Assembly: GCF_022524485.1 (NCBI RefSeq)
Contig: NZ_JAKXMK010000032.1
Coordinates: 1-64,000 of the forward strand
DNA: 64,000 nt
Source: Pseudonocardia alaniniphila
GTDB lineage: Bacteria > Actinomycetota > Actinomycetes > Mycobacteriales > Pseudonocardiaceae
Direction of reading: 5' to 3'
A model generated the notes under the pieces. That model worked only from the letters and a program-made list of their open reading frames with translations, was not told the origin of the DNA and made no database searches. Both the position numbers and the translations under genes were made by a program. Of the stretch, positions 41,463 to 50,845 are shown one piece after another (the stretch's first letter is position 1; each line of letters begins with the position of its first letter).

Positions 41463-42161
41463 TCAGATGGTGCAGGAGCCGTCCGCGCATGCTTCGCCCG
41501 CTGCCGGGGTCAGTACCTCTAGCGGGTGGGTCTTTGCCCACGCCGTGTCCAGCACCTCGACCAGCGTCTCGGACGGCTGGGCGCCGGACACCCCGTACGT
41601 CCGGTCGATCACGAAGAACGGCACCCCATTGATGCCGAACGCCTGGGCTTGGCGTTCGTCGGCGCGCACCTCGTCGGCGAAACGGTCAGAGGCGAGGACC
41701 TCCCGGGCCTCGTCGGCGTCCAGTCCGGCCTCGGCGCCGAGCCGCACCAGCGTCTCGGGGTCGCCGATGCGCTCGCCCTCGGTGAGGTAGGCGCGGAACA
41801 GGCGCTCCTTCACGGCGTCCTGGACGCCGCGCTCCGCGCCGAGGTGGATCAGCCGGTGGGCGTCGAAGGTGTTGCCGCTGCGGGCGTGCTCGAAGTGGAA
41901 CTCCCAGCCGTCCGCCGCGGCGGTCTCCGTCATCTGGCGGTGCATCCCGTCGGCCTGCTCCCGCGAGACGCCGTACTTCGACGCCAGGTGCTCGGCCAGG
42001 TCGCCCTCGCGCTCCTGCGGTGCGCCCGGGTCGAGCTCGAAGCTCCGCCAGGTGACCTCGACCTCGTCGCGGTGCGCGAACTGCGCGAGCGCCTTCTCGA
42101 ATCGGCGCTTACCGATCGCACACCACGGACAGACGACGTCCGACCAGATCTCCACCTTCAT
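41463..42161 (-). CDS. DsbA-family (FrnE-like) thiol oxidoreductase
   Basis: The 232-aa product has a thioredoxin fold with the CxxC motif DVVCPWCAIGKRRFE (Cys11 and Cys14), a helical insertion, and the cis-Pro strand INGVPFFVI near 190. There is no signal peptide, so it acts in the cytoplasm, as do other FrnE/polyketide-associated DsbA proteins. Two more Cys lie at the C-terminus (GEACADGSCTI), which is unusual and may form a second redox pair. It follows the cystathionine beta-synthase gene by 7 bp, so a role in thiol metabolism or redox protection is plausible. Confidence 0.88.
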   Translation of the reverse strand: MKVEIWSDVVCPWCAIGKRRFEKALAQFAHRDEVEVTWRSFELDPGAPQEREGDLAEHLASKYGVSREQADGMHRQMTETAAADGWEFHFEHARSGNTFDAHRLIHLGAERGVQDAVKERLFRAYLTEGERIGDPETLVRLGAEAGLDADEAREVLASDRFADEVRADERQAQAFGINGVPFFVIDRTYGVSGAQPSETLVEVLDTAWAKTHPLEVLTPAAGEACADGSCTI

Positions 42162-42168
42162 GCCCGGG

Positions 42169-43542
42169 TCAACCAGACGTGGCGGACGCTTGTTCCAGTA
42201 CGTCCCGCGCGACGAGGGTGATCGCCCGGCCGTCGACGAGCACCAGTACCGGGCCGTCCCCGTCCAGTCGTGCCCTGGCGTCCACGAGGTTCTCACCGGC
42301 GCCGACCAAGGCGGGTGCGGGTCCCGCGTGGGTGGCCACGTCGTCGCCGGCGCGGGCGGGGTCGGCGGCCACGAGCGTGCGCAGCTGGGCGGCCTCGACC
42401 ACACCGAGCACCTCTGGTGCGGAGCGCGTCGGCGCGTCGGACTCGCGCGCGACGACGACGGCGACGAGGCCCTCGGGGTGCGCATCGAGGACGGCCGCGA
42501 CGGTGTGGCCCGCGTGCGCGACGGCGAGGCCCCGCTGCGGCACGACGTCGCGTACGAACGGACCCTGCGGGGCGTCCAGGAATCCCAGGTGTGTCATCCA
42601 GTCGTCGTCGAAGTACTTGGACAGGTAGTTGCGTCCGGAGTCGGGCAGGATCGCCACGACCAGGTGCTCGGGTCCCAGCTCAGCCGCCACCCGCAGCGCC
42701 GCGGCCACCGCCGTGCCGGCCGAGCCGCCGACGAGCAGCCCCTCCTCGCGCGCGAGCCTGCGCGCCACCATCAGCGACTCCCGGTCGGGGATGCGCTCGA
42801 ACCTGTCGAGTACGCCCTGGTCGTAGGCGGTGGGCCACACGTCCACCGAGCTGGCGGGGTGCAGGTAGTGGCCGATGCTCTCCACGAAGTACGGGCTGCC
42901 GTCGCCCCCGGAGTACACCGAGGTTGCAGGGTCCGCGCCGATCACCGTGACCCCGTGCTGCTTGAGGTAGCGCCCGGTGCCGCTGATCGTGCCGCCGGTG
43001 CCCACACCCGCCACGAGGTGCGTGACCCGCCCGCCGGTCTGCTCCCAGATCTCCGGGCCGGTGGTCAGCTCGTGGATCCGCGGGTTGGCCGGGTTGTCGT
43101 ACTGGTTGGCGTGCCACCCACCGGGCGTCTCCTCGGCGATGCGCCGCGCCATGTTGTTGACGTGGTCGGGGTGGTCGCGCGGCACCTTGCCGCTGGTCTG
43201 CACGACCTGCGCGCCGTACGCCCGCAGCAGTGCCACCTTCTCCCGCGCGATCGTGTCGGGAGTCACCACGATCGTCCGGTACCCGCGCTGGGCGGCCACC
43301 ATGGCGAGCCCGACACCGGTGTTGCCCGACGTTCCCTCGACGATCACGCCGCCGGGCCGTAGGTCGCCGAGGCGCTCGGCCTCGCGGACCATGGCCAGCG
43401 CGGCCCGGTCCTTGACGCTGCCGCCGGGGTTGGCGAACTCGACCTTGACGTAGACAGCGGCCGGGAGCCCCTCGGTGATCCGGTTGAGCCGGAACAGAGG
43501 GGTGTCGCCGACGGCGTCGAGTACGGACTCGTGAACGCTCAC
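42169..43542 (-). CDS. cbs: Cystathionine beta-synthase
   Basis: The 457-aa PLP enzyme condenses serine (or O-acetylserine) with homocysteine or sulfide. The Schiff-base Lys is about residue 44 in NPGGSVKDRAAL; the phosphate-binding loop is VEGTSGNTGVGLA, and GVGTGGTISGTGRYLK follows. Residues about 330-457 form a pair of CBS domains, somewhat degenerate. This length and domain pair fit the Rv1077-type CBS rather than cysteine synthase. The GTG at 43542 is the family-like start; the open frame further upstream is antisense to the methyltransferase gene. It is operonic with the downstream DsbA-like gene. Confidence 0.9.
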   Translation of the reverse strand: MSVHESVLDAVGDTPLFRLNRITEGLPAAVYVKVEFANPGGSVKDRAALAMVREAERLGDLRPGGVIVEGTSGNTGVGLAMVAAQRGYRTIVVTPDTIAREKVALLRAYGAQVVQTSGKVPRDHPDHVNNMARRIAEETPGGWHANQYDNPANPRIHELTTGPEIWEQTGGRVTHLVAGVGTGGTISGTGRYLKQHGVTVIGADPATSVYSGGDGSPYFVESIGHYLHPASSVDVWPTAYDQGVLDRFERIPDRESLMVARRLAREEGLLVGGSAGTAVAAALRVAAELGPEHLVVAILPDSGRNYLSKYFDDDWMTHLGFLDAPQGPFVRDVVPQRGLAVAHAGHTVAAVLDAHPEGLVAVVVARESDAPTRSAPEVLGVVEAAQLRTLVAADPARAGDDVATHAGPAPALVGAGENLVDARARLDGDGPVLVLVDGRAITLVARDVLEQASATSG

Positions 43543-43596
43543 GATGGCCGATTGTCCCTCCGGATGGACTCCGCGGGCCGCCGTAGCCTGGAAAAG

Positions 43597-44178
43597 GTGA
43601 GTCAACTTCCCGGGGACTGGGACCAATGGCGTAAGCAGGTCGACCTCGACCGCTATGACGATCGCTGGCAACGGATGGCCGCTGCAGGGGAGAACCCGCA
43701 CGGCGAGGCAGACCTGATCGCGTCCTTCGAGCCGACGTCCGTGCTGGACGGTGGCTGCGGCACGGGCCGCGTCGGCATCGAGCTCGCGCGCCGCGGGATC
43801 GCGGTGCTGGGCGTGGACGTCGACGAGGACATGATCGCCGCCGCGCGGGCCAAGGCGCCCGACCTGGAATGGGTGGCGAGTGACCTCGGCGCGCTGGCGC
43901 GACCGGAGCGGTTCGACGTGGTCGCCCTGGCCGGCAACGTCATCCCGTACGTCGCGGCCGGTGGCCATGCGGACGCGGTGCGGGCTTGCGCCCAGCACCT
44001 GCGGACGGGCGGACGGCTCGTCGCGGGTTTCCAGCTCCAGGACGGGTGGCCTACGCTCGCCGACTACGACGGCTGGTGTGAGGCGGCCGGCCTGGAGCTG
44101 GACGAACGGTTCGCGACGTGGGACCGGGAACCGTACGCGGAAGGGAACTACGCGGTGTCGGTGCACCGGCGCCGCTGA
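43597..44178 (+). CDS. Class I SAM-dependent methyltransferase
   Basis: The 193-aa protein has the SAM motif I VLDGGCGTGRVGIELA (about 50), the acidic residue ending strand 2 (VLGVDVDEDMI) and motif IV VVALAGNVIPYV. The C-terminal part resembles the small methyltransferases that act on small molecules. GTG 43597 with GGAAAAG is chosen; starts at 43531 or 43564 would run into the divergent cbs gene. The substrate is unknown. Its head-to-head arrangement with cystathionine beta-synthase hints at a methyl-cycle or sulfur connection, without proof. Confidence 0.85.
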   Translation: MSQLPGDWDQWRKQVDLDRYDDRWQRMAAAGENPHGEADLIASFEPTSVLDGGCGTGRVGIELARRGIAVLGVDVDEDMIAAARAKAPDLEWVASDLGALARPERFDVVALAGNVIPYVAAGGHADAVRACAQHLRTGGRLVAGFQLQDGWPTLADYDGWCEAAGLELDERFATWDREPYAEGNYAVSVHRRR

Positions 44179-44215
44179 GCGCCGACCCGCCGAGAAGTTC
44201 GATGGGTCCTGTTCG

Positions 44216-45046
44216 TCAGGTTCGGACGGCGACCGCTGCGTCCAGGGCCGCGCGCATCTGGTCCACCGGCCCGGGGTGGCCGGTCATCAGCTCCACCTGG
44301 GCGACGGCCTGGTGCAGCAGCATCTCCAGCCCGCTCACGACGTGCGCTCCGGCGGCTGCGGCGGTGGCAGCGAACACTGTGGGCCAGGGCGCGTAGACCA
44401 CGTCCAGCAGCACGGTGCCCGCGCCTGCCCCGGCGAGGTTGTCGGCGGCTCCGGCCGGCAGTGTGGAGATCACGACGTCGGCGCCGGTGATCGCGGCGCT
44501 CGTCAGGGCCGGGTCGGCCAGCGTGGCGCTGATGGCGGGGGACACCCCGATCCGTTCGGCTGCGGCGCGCAGCTCGCCCGTCCTCTCGAGGGAGCGCACG
44601 AGCACGTCCACCTCGGGGATTCCCAGTTCACGCAGCGCGGCGAGCGCGGCCTGGGCCGTGCCGCCCGCGCCCAGCACCACGGCCCGCCGGGCAGGCCCCA
44701 CCTCGCCCACACCCGCTCCGCGCAGAGCGGCGACGAGTCCGGCCACGTCGGTGTTGTCGGCGAACCGGCGGCCCTCGCGCAGGACGAGGGTGTTGGCGGC
44801 GCCGGTGGCCGAGGCCAGTGGCGAGACCTCGCCGGCGACCTCCAGGGCCACCCGCTTGAGCGGCATCGTCAGGGACAGCCCGGCCCACTCGCCGTCGAGA
44901 CCGGCGACGAAGCCCTCCAGTCCGGCCTCGTCGCATTCGTGCAGCTCGTAGTGCCAGTCGTCCAGCCCCAGTGCGGCGTAGGCGGCGGTGTGCAGCACGG
45001 GCGACAGCGAGTGGGCGACCGGAGAGCCGAGGACGGCGGCGCGCAT
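44216..45046 (-). CDS. aroE: Shikimate dehydrogenase
   Basis: The 276-aa enzyme reduces 3-dehydroshikimate with NADPH in aromatic amino acid synthesis. Substrate motifs are LGSPVAHSLSPVLH (residues 6-19), SLTMPLKRVAL (catalytic Lys about 69) and FADNTDVAGLVAAL (Asp about 109). The coenzyme site is VVLGAGGTAQAALAAL. C-terminal GLEMLLHQAVAQVELMTG is typical. ATG 45046 is chosen; the frame to 45082 adds unlike residues. It is a single gene, divergent from the SDR gene with a 249-bp gap in which I see no feature. Confidence 0.93.
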   Translation of the reverse strand: MRAAVLGSPVAHSLSPVLHTAAYAALGLDDWHYELHECDEAGLEGFVAGLDGEWAGLSLTMPLKRVALEVAGEVSPLASATGAANTLVLREGRRFADNTDVAGLVAALRGAGVGEVGPARRAVVLGAGGTAQAALAALRELGIPEVDVLVRSLERTGELRAAAERIGVSPAISATLADPALTSAAITGADVVISTLPAGAADNLAGAGAGTVLLDVVYAPWPTVFAATAAAAGAHVVSGLEMLLHQAVAQVELMTGHPGPVDQMRAALDAAVAVRT

Positions 45047-45295
45047 CGGACCAGTATCTGGCAGCCGCCGGCCGGGGACCACGCGGGTCGACCGTTCCCG
45101 GCGCGCCGGGCCGCTGCCTCCGGGCGAATTCGGTCACGGGACGAGAGTCGCCGGCCGCCGGCATCTCCTCGGCGATGAGGGACGGCGACCCGGACAGCCG
45201 CTCCAACCTGCCGGGGGGATCGGAGCCGAAGGGGCGTTTCGGGCATTCGTCAACGCTGGATCGGCGCTGTCGCGGCGATATGTCAGGCTGCGCCG

Positions 45296-46036
45296 ATGAT
45301 GGGGGAGACGATTCTCGTCCTCGGGGGACGGAGCGAAATCGGACTGGCCGTGGCGCGCAGGCTCGCGCCCGAATCGACGGTCGTGCTGGCCGCGCGCCGA
45401 AGCGCGGACCTCGACGCCGAGGAGAAGTCGCTGCTCGATGCCGGGGCCGCCGCGGTGGACCGGGTCGAGTTCGACGCCGACGACCTGGCGTCGCACCGTG
45501 CGGTGCTGCTCGACGTCGTGCGCCGCCACCACAGGATCGACACCGTGGTGGTCGCGTTCGGCGTGCTCGGCGACCAGGCGCGCGCGGAGCTCGACCCGGA
45601 TCACGCGGTGGAGATCGTGCACACCGACTACGTGGCGCACGTCGCCGTGCTCACGCAGCTCGCGGCCGTGATGCGCACGCAGGGGAAGGGCACGCTCGTC
45701 GTCTTCTCGTCGGTCGCCGGCGCGCGGGTCCGCCGCGCCAACTACGTCTACGGCTCGGCAAAAGCAGGCCTGGACGGGTTCGCGAGCGGGCTGTCCGACG
45801 CGCTGCACGGCAGCGGCGTGCGGCTGCTGCTGGTGCGGCCGGGGTTCGTGGTGGGGCGGATGACGGAGGGGATGGCGCCGGCCCCGTTCTCGTCCACACC
45901 GGACCAGGTCGCGGACGCGACGGTGCGTGCGCTGCGCCGCGGCCGGGGCGAGGTGTGGGTGCCGGCTGTGCTGCGGCCGATCTTCGCAGTTCTGCGGCAC
46001 GCACCTCGCGCGCTGTGGCGGCGTATGCCCCGCTGA
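45296..46036 (+). CDS. Short-chain dehydrogenase (DprE2-like)
   Basis: The 246-aa SDR has the nucleotide site LVLGGRSEIGLAVARRL, the Ser of VVFSSVAGARV and the catalytic YVYGSAKAGLDGF (YxxxK). The GGRSEIG form of the cofactor loop and the C-terminal arrangement resemble decaprenylphosphoryl-2-keto-ribose reductase (DprE2), which makes the arabinose donor for the cell wall together with DprE1. No DprE1 flavoprotein is adjacent, so the exact substrate stays uncertain. Two ATGs in tandem (45296, 45299) are possible starts. Confidence 0.82.
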   Translation: MMGETILVLGGRSEIGLAVARRLAPESTVVLAARRSADLDAEEKSLLDAGAAAVDRVEFDADDLASHRAVLLDVVRRHHRIDTVVVAFGVLGDQARAELDPDHAVEIVHTDYVAHVAVLTQLAAVMRTQGKGTLVVFSSVAGARVRRANYVYGSAKAGLDGFASGLSDALHGSGVRLLLVRPGFVVGRMTEGMAPAPFSSTPDQVADATVRALRRGRGEVWVPAVLRPIFAVLRHAPRALWRRMPR

Positions 46037-46104
46037 ACGGACGTAGGGCGGGCGCCCGGCGGCTGCGGTCCGGCACGGGGTGCCCGGCGGTACCGTCGAC
46101 CGTC

Positions 46105-47313
46105 ATGGGAGCCGACGGGTCGGCCACCACGAGCCCGATCCAGCCGATCGCGGCCGCGTGGCTCGCCGATGTCGACGTGCTCACCGACCGGCTGATGTCA
46201 GCGATCTTCACCGACAATCCCGAGTGGACCGACTATGGATCGGTGCCCCATGAGGTTCTCCGGGACGGTAGCCGGCGCTACCTCACACGGGTCCTGGAGA
46301 TCCTTGGCGGTGCCCGATCCATGGCCGTGGACGACGATGTCGCCGCGCAGATCGGACGTCAACGCGCCGAGCAGGGCGTTTCGCTCGAAGTGATACTGCG
46401 GACGTTCCGGCTCGGCGGCCGCATCGTCTGGGAGGCGTTGCTGGAGCGGGCGAGCGGCGCGGAGATCGAACCGGGGGCCATCGGTGCCACCGCAACAGCG
46501 ATGTGGACGGTCGTCGATGGCCTGTCGTCGGCGCTGTCCACCTCGTATCGGCAGGCCCAGCTCGAACGGCTGCGTGGCGACGAACAGCACAAGCACGCGC
46601 TGGTCGAGGAGGTCCTGGCCGGCCGGGCCATGGACGGCGGGTTCGGTCAGCGGGTCGCCGACCAGCTCGAGCTCCCGGTCGGCGGTGGCTACCTGGTCGT
46701 CGTCGCCGACCTCGGCGCCGATGGCTCCGCTGCTCTGCGCAATCCGCAGACGGCGCTGGCCGCCGTGGGCGTCCGGTCGGTCTGGCACGTCCGTGCGGAC
46801 ACGCTCGTCGGTCTGGTCCCGCTGGACGGTCACGATGTGCAGTTCGTGCTCGATCGGCTCGGGCCGCTCGCGCGTGGGAGGGCAGCCGCTGCGTCGACGT
46901 CGCGTGGACTCGCCGACGTCGGGCTCGCACACCGGCTCGCCGTCGTCGCATTGGGCACTCTGCCCACAGGAACCGTCGGGCTGGTGCCCATCGAGGACCG
47001 CTACCCCGAGTCGCTCCTCCTCAGCGAGCCGGAGCTCTGCAGGCGGTTGGTGCGCACGTGGCTCGGGCCGATCCTCGACCTCCCGGCCAGGGAGCGCGAC
47101 CTGCTGCTGGAGACGCTCGCCGGCTGGCTGGACGCGGACAGATCGGCAGGAGCCGCGGCAACGCTGCTCTACTGCCACCGCAACACCGTGCTCAACCGCC
47201 TGCAGCGGATCTCGACGCTCGTCGGGCGCGACCTGTCGGGGCGCCAGGCCTACGTCGAGCTCTCTCTGGCGCTCACCGCGATCGGCCTGCCCGGCGACGT
47301 CCTCTCGCGTTGA
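46105..47313 (+). CDS. PucR/CdaR-type transcriptional regulator
   Basis: The 402-aa protein has an N-terminal helical RsbRD/GGDEF-like sensor region (about 15-165), a central domain with VVVADLGADGSAAL, and the C-terminal PucR helix-turn-helix (about 340-395, TLLYCHRNTVLNRLQRISTLVG). Such regulators control degradation of purines, amino acids, acetoin or alcohols. The ATG at 46105 is used. It lies immediately upstream of the 2-oxoacid dehydrogenase operon in the same orientation, so it is a likely activator of it. A 10-bp palindrome lies between them. Confidence 0.88.
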   Translation: MGADGSATTSPIQPIAAAWLADVDVLTDRLMSAIFTDNPEWTDYGSVPHEVLRDGSRRYLTRVLEILGGARSMAVDDDVAAQIGRQRAEQGVSLEVILRTFRLGGRIVWEALLERASGAEIEPGAIGATATAMWTVVDGLSSALSTSYRQAQLERLRGDEQHKHALVEEVLAGRAMDGGFGQRVADQLELPVGGGYLVVVADLGADGSAALRNPQTALAAVGVRSVWHVRADTLVGLVPLDGHDVQFVLDRLGPLARGRAAAASTSRGLADVGLAHRLAVVALGTLPTGTVGLVPIEDRYPESLLLSEPELCRRLVRTWLGPILDLPARERDLLLETLAGWLDADRSAGAAATLLYCHRNTVLNRLQRISTLVGRDLSGRQAYVELSLALTAIGLPGDVLSR

Positions 47314-47320
47314 CCGCTGA

Positions 47321-47343
47321 GGGTTGGGCAATCTGCCCAACCC
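47321..47343. promoter_or_regulatory. 10-bp perfect palindrome between pucR-like gene and E1 operon
   Basis: GGGTTGGGCA (47321-47330) and its complement (47334-47343) are separated by only ATC. It lies 8 bp after the regulator stop and 90 bp before the E1 alpha start. It could be an intrinsic terminator of the regulator gene or an operator for the PucR-type protein; there is no T-run, which slightly favours an operator. Confidence 0.5.
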
Positions 47344-47432
47344 GGTGCCTCCAGACGTGGGCGTCCGATCATGGTGCCCCGCGCCACCGCCGACGACAGT
47401 GAGCTGTGCAGGCGCTGATCGAAGGAGCGGGT

Positions 47433-48503
47433 ATGGCAACGAGGACGTCCGAACGTGCGCGAGGCACGTCGGCGAAGACAGGCGCCCCTCTCGACGCCGA
47501 GGATCCGGAGACGCTGCGCGAGTACTTCCGCCGGATGGTCCTGATCCGGCGGTTCGAGGAACGTGCCGCCCAGGGCTACACCCAGGCGAAGATCGGCGGC
47601 TACTGCCACCTGAACCTCGGTGAGGAGGCGACGGTCGTCGGTCTCATGGCCGCACTTCGGCCCACCGACTACCTGTTCGCGAACTACCGCGAGCACGGCT
47701 ATGCCATCGCCAAGGGGATCGCGCCCGGCCGCGTGATGGCCGAGCTCTACGGCCGCACCACCGGCACCTCCAAGGGGTGGGGCGGGTCAATGCACATGTT
47801 CGACCGCGACACACGGCTGCTCGGCGGCTACGGCGTCGTCGGCGGCCAGGTGCCGCTCGCGACCGGCGCCGCTCTGGCGATCGACTACCGCGGCGGCGAC
47901 GAGGTCGTCCTGTGCCAGATGGGCGACGGGACCACCAACATCGGTGCCTTCCACGAGTCGCTGAACATCGCCGCGCTCTGGAACCTCCCGATCGTCTTCG
48001 TGATCGTCAACAACGGGCTCGGCATGGGCACCGTCGTCGAGCGGTCCTCCGCCGAGCCGGAGCTCTACAAGCGGGCGGCCGCCTACCGCATGCACGGCGA
48101 GCGCGTGGACGGCAACGACGTGCTGGCCGTCCGGGAAGCGGCCCACCGCCTCGTGGAGCGGGCCCGGACCGAGGGACGGCCTGCCCTGCTCGAGACGGTC
48201 AGCGCCCGGCTCAAGGGCCACTCGGTCGTCGATCCCGCGCGGTACCGCACCGAGGCCGACAACACGGCTGCGCGCGACGCCGACCCGGTGGCGCGGCTGC
48301 GCGCAGCGCTGATCGCCGCGCAGGTCGCGGACGAGGACGAACTGGCCGGGATCGAGGCCGACGCGCGGGCCGAGGCCGATGCGGCCGTCTCCTTCGCCGA
48401 GGCGAGCCCGCACCCGGACGTCTCGACGCTCTTCGACCACACCTACGCCACCCCGGTCGCCGGTGACTCCCGCCGGCTCCCCGCCGACCCCCTCTTCCGA
48501 TGA
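47433..48503 (+). CDS. 2-oxoacid (pyruvate/acetoin) dehydrogenase E1 alpha subunit
   Basis: The 356-aa thiamine-diphosphate subunit has the ThDP motif QMGDGTTNIGAFHESLNIAALWNLPIVFVIVNN region (residues about 170-200; GDG at its start and NN at its end). It also has the substrate loop YREHGYAIAKG, then GGSMHMFD and GGYGVVGGQVPLATG. This matches PdhA and AcoA alike; branched-chain E1 is less similar. ATG 47433 has GAAGGAG upstream. E1 beta follows after 13 bp. With the PucR-type regulator and no E3 nearby, an inducible pyruvate- or acetoin-cleaving complex that borrows a general E3 is likely. Confidence 0.9.
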   Translation: MATRTSERARGTSAKTGAPLDAEDPETLREYFRRMVLIRRFEERAAQGYTQAKIGGYCHLNLGEEATVVGLMAALRPTDYLFANYREHGYAIAKGIAPGRVMAELYGRTTGTSKGWGGSMHMFDRDTRLLGGYGVVGGQVPLATGAALAIDYRGGDEVVLCQMGDGTTNIGAFHESLNIAALWNLPIVFVIVNNGLGMGTVVERSSAEPELYKRAAAYRMHGERVDGNDVLAVREAAHRLVERARTEGRPALLETVSARLKGHSVVDPARYRTEADNTAARDADPVARLRAALIAAQVADEDELAGIEADARAEADAAVSFAEASPHPDVSTLFDHTYATPVAGDSRRLPADPLFR

Positions 48504-48516
48504 TCGAGGACGACCA

Positions 48517-49509
48517 GTGCCCGTCATGACCTACCGCGAGGCCCTCCGCAGCACCCTGCGAGAGGAGCTGCTCCGCGACGACGACGTCTTCCTGATCGGG
48601 GAGGAGATCGGCGTCTTCGAGGGGTCCTACAAGATCACCGCCGGCCTGCTCACCGAGTTCGGCGAGAAGCGGGTGCGTGACACCCCGATCGCCGAGGAAG
48701 GGTTCGTCGGGGCGGCGATCGGCGCCGCCATGCTCGGCCTGCGACCGGTCGTCGAGATCATGACGATCAACTTCTCGCTGCTCGCGCTCGACCAGATCGT
48801 CAACCACGCGGCGAAGATCTACGGCATGTTCGGCGGCCAGACGAGCGTCCCGATGGTCATCAGGACTCCCGGCGGAGGTGGCCAGCAGCTCGGCGCCACG
48901 CACTCGCAGAACATCGAGCTCTACTACGCGTTCGTCCCGGGGCTGAAGGTCGTGGCGCCGAGCACCCCCGCCGACGCGAAGGCGCTCCTGCTCGCCGCGA
49001 TCCGCGACGACGATCCGGTGCTGTTCCTGGAGAACCTCGCGCTCTACAACTCCAGCGGAGAGGTGCCCGACGACCTCGGTCCGGCCGAGATCGGTCGCGC
49101 GGCGGTGACCCGCGAGGGCACGGACATCACGATCGTCGGGTACTCCCGGATGGCGGCGGTGGCCTACCAGGTCGCCGAACAGCTCGCAGGCTCCGGGATC
49201 TCCGCCGAGGTCGTGGACCTGCGCAGCCTCCGGCCGCTCGACCGCGACACGATTGTGGCGTCGGCACGCAAGACCGGATGCGCCGTGGTGGCCGAGGACG
49301 ACTGGCTCACCTACGGGATCGGTGCCGAGATCGCCGCGACGATCTCGGACGGTGCGTTCGACCACCTCGACGCCCCGGTGCGCCGCGTCGCCGCGGCGGA
49401 GGTGCCGCTGCCATACGCCAAGCCCCTCGAGCAGGCCGCGCTGCCCTCGGCCGACTCCCTGGTGACCGCCGTGCGGGAAACCCTCGCCGCGGTGGGCCGA
49501 CGCCGCTGA
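48517..49509 (+). CDS. 2-oxoacid (pyruvate/acetoin) dehydrogenase E1 beta subunit
   Basis: The 330-aa transketolase-like partner of E1 alpha has typical motifs: FLIGEEIGVFEGSYKITAGL, DTPIAEEGFVGAAIGAAMLG (Glu contacting ThDP), RTPGGGGQQLGATHSQNIE and EVVDLRSLRPLDRDTI in the C-terminal domain. GTG 48517 is used with GAGGACGACCA before it; the ATG at 48526 is an alternative. The two E1 genes and E2 are spaced 13 and 34 bp apart, which indicates one transcript. Confidence 0.93.
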   Translation: MPVMTYREALRSTLREELLRDDDVFLIGEEIGVFEGSYKITAGLLTEFGEKRVRDTPIAEEGFVGAAIGAAMLGLRPVVEIMTINFSLLALDQIVNHAAKIYGMFGGQTSVPMVIRTPGGGGQQLGATHSQNIELYYAFVPGLKVVAPSTPADAKALLLAAIRDDDPVLFLENLALYNSSGEVPDDLGPAEIGRAAVTREGTDITIVGYSRMAAVAYQVAEQLAGSGISAEVVDLRSLRPLDRDTIVASARKTGCAVVAEDDWLTYGIGAEIAATISDGAFDHLDAPVRRVAAAEVPLPYAKPLEQAALPSADSLVTAVRETLAAVGRRR

Positions 49510-49543
49510 CCAGACCCGACGCCACCCGGAACGGACCCGCCCG

Positions 49544-50845
49544 ATGCCCGACATCACCATGCCCCGCCTCTCCGACACGATGGAGGAGGGCGTCATCTCG
49601 ACCTGGCGCAAGAAGGTGGGCGACACGATCACCGCCGGGGACGTTCTCGTCGAGATCGAGACCGACAAGGCGATCATGGAGCTCGAGGCCTACGACGACG
49701 GCGTGCTCGAGCGCGTCCTCGTCGGAGACGGCGAGAGCGCACCGATCGGCACACCGATCGGCGTGATCGGCGACGGCTCCGGGACCGCGGCCACACCGGC
49801 CGAACCCGCGCTCGCGGCCGCTCCCGCTCCGGATGCACCGGAGGCAGAGGTACCGGTGGGAGCGCGGCCGGTCGAGCCGGCTCCGGAGCCGTCTGCCCTG
49901 CCCCGCGACGGGCGCCTGCTCGCGTCGCCGCTGGCTCGCCGACTCGCTCGGGAGCGCGGCGTCGACCTGCGCAACGTCCGCGGGACGGGTCCCCACGGCC
50001 GCGTCATCCGGGCCGACATCATCGCTTTCGCGGAGGCCACTCCCGGGACGGCCGCGGAGACGCCCGGAGCGCAGGCGACCTCCGGCGCAGCCGGCCCGGG
50101 TCCGGTCGAGGTCGCGCCGGTCCCGGCGCCCGCGGGTGGATCCGAGGCGGAGCAGGACGTCGTCGAGGTGCCGCTCTCCACGATGCAGCGCGTCGCCGCC
50201 GCCCGGCTGACGCGCAGCATGCAGGAGGCGCCGCACTTCTTCCTGATAAGCGCCGTCGACGTCACCGATCTGATCGAGTTCCGGACCACGCTCAACGCGA
50301 CGCTGGCGGCCGCCGGTGGGCCGAAGGTCAGCCTGAACGACCTGGTGGTGAAGGCAGTGGCCACGGCCGTGCGGGCGCGCCCGGAGGTCAACGTCTCCTT
50401 CGCGGGTGATTTCCTGCGCCGCCACCTGCGGGTCAACGTCGGCGTGGCGGTCGCCGTCCCGGCAGGCCTGCTGGTGCCGGTCGTCCGCGATGCAGACCGC
50501 AAGAGCGTGTCGGAGATCGCCGCGGAGACCCGCGAGAAGTCGGTCCGCGCCCGCGACGGCGGGCTCCGGGCCGACGAGATGAGCGGCGGGACGATCACCG
50601 TCTCGAACCTCGGGATGTACGGGATCGAGCAGTTCACCGCCGTCATCAACCCGCCCGAGGCGGTGATCCTCGCGGTCGGTGCTGCGGCCGAGGAGATCCG
50701 GCCCCGGGGCGGTGAGGCCGTCGTCCGGTCGATCCTGCGGCTCACGCTCTCCTGCGATCACCGCGTGGTCGACGGGGCCACGGGTGCGTTGTTCCTGCAG
50801 ACGCTCGTGGCACTGCTCGAGAACCCGCTGCGCATCCTGGCCTGA
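49544..50845 (+). CDS. Dihydrolipoamide acyltransferase E2 component
   Basis: The 433-aa core subunit has one lipoyl domain (about 1-77, lipoylated Lys42 in ETDKAIMELEA), an Ala/Pro-rich linker, a peripheral-subunit-binding domain (about 128-163, LASPLARRLARERGVDLRNV) and a second linker. The catalytic domain (about 205-433) carries the active-site motif DHRVVDGATG near 405. A single lipoyl domain and this spacing suit acetoin- or pyruvate-specific complexes. It is the last gene of the unit; a 161-bp gap without a recognisable terminator separates it from the ABC importer. Confidence 0.93.
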   Translation: MPDITMPRLSDTMEEGVISTWRKKVGDTITAGDVLVEIETDKAIMELEAYDDGVLERVLVGDGESAPIGTPIGVIGDGSGTAATPAEPALAAAPAPDAPEAEVPVGARPVEPAPEPSALPRDGRLLASPLARRLARERGVDLRNVRGTGPHGRVIRADIIAFAEATPGTAAETPGAQATSGAAGPGPVEVAPVPAPAGGSEAEQDVVEVPLSTMQRVAAARLTRSMQEAPHFFLISAVDVTDLIEFRTTLNATLAAAGGPKVSLNDLVVKAVATAVRARPEVNVSFAGDFLRRHLRVNVGVAVAVPAGLLVPVVRDADRKSVSEIAAETREKSVRARDGGLRADEMSGGTITVSNLGMYGIEQFTAVINPPEAVILAVGAAAEEIRPRGGEAVVRSILRLTLSCDHRVVDGATGALFLQTLVALLENPLRILA

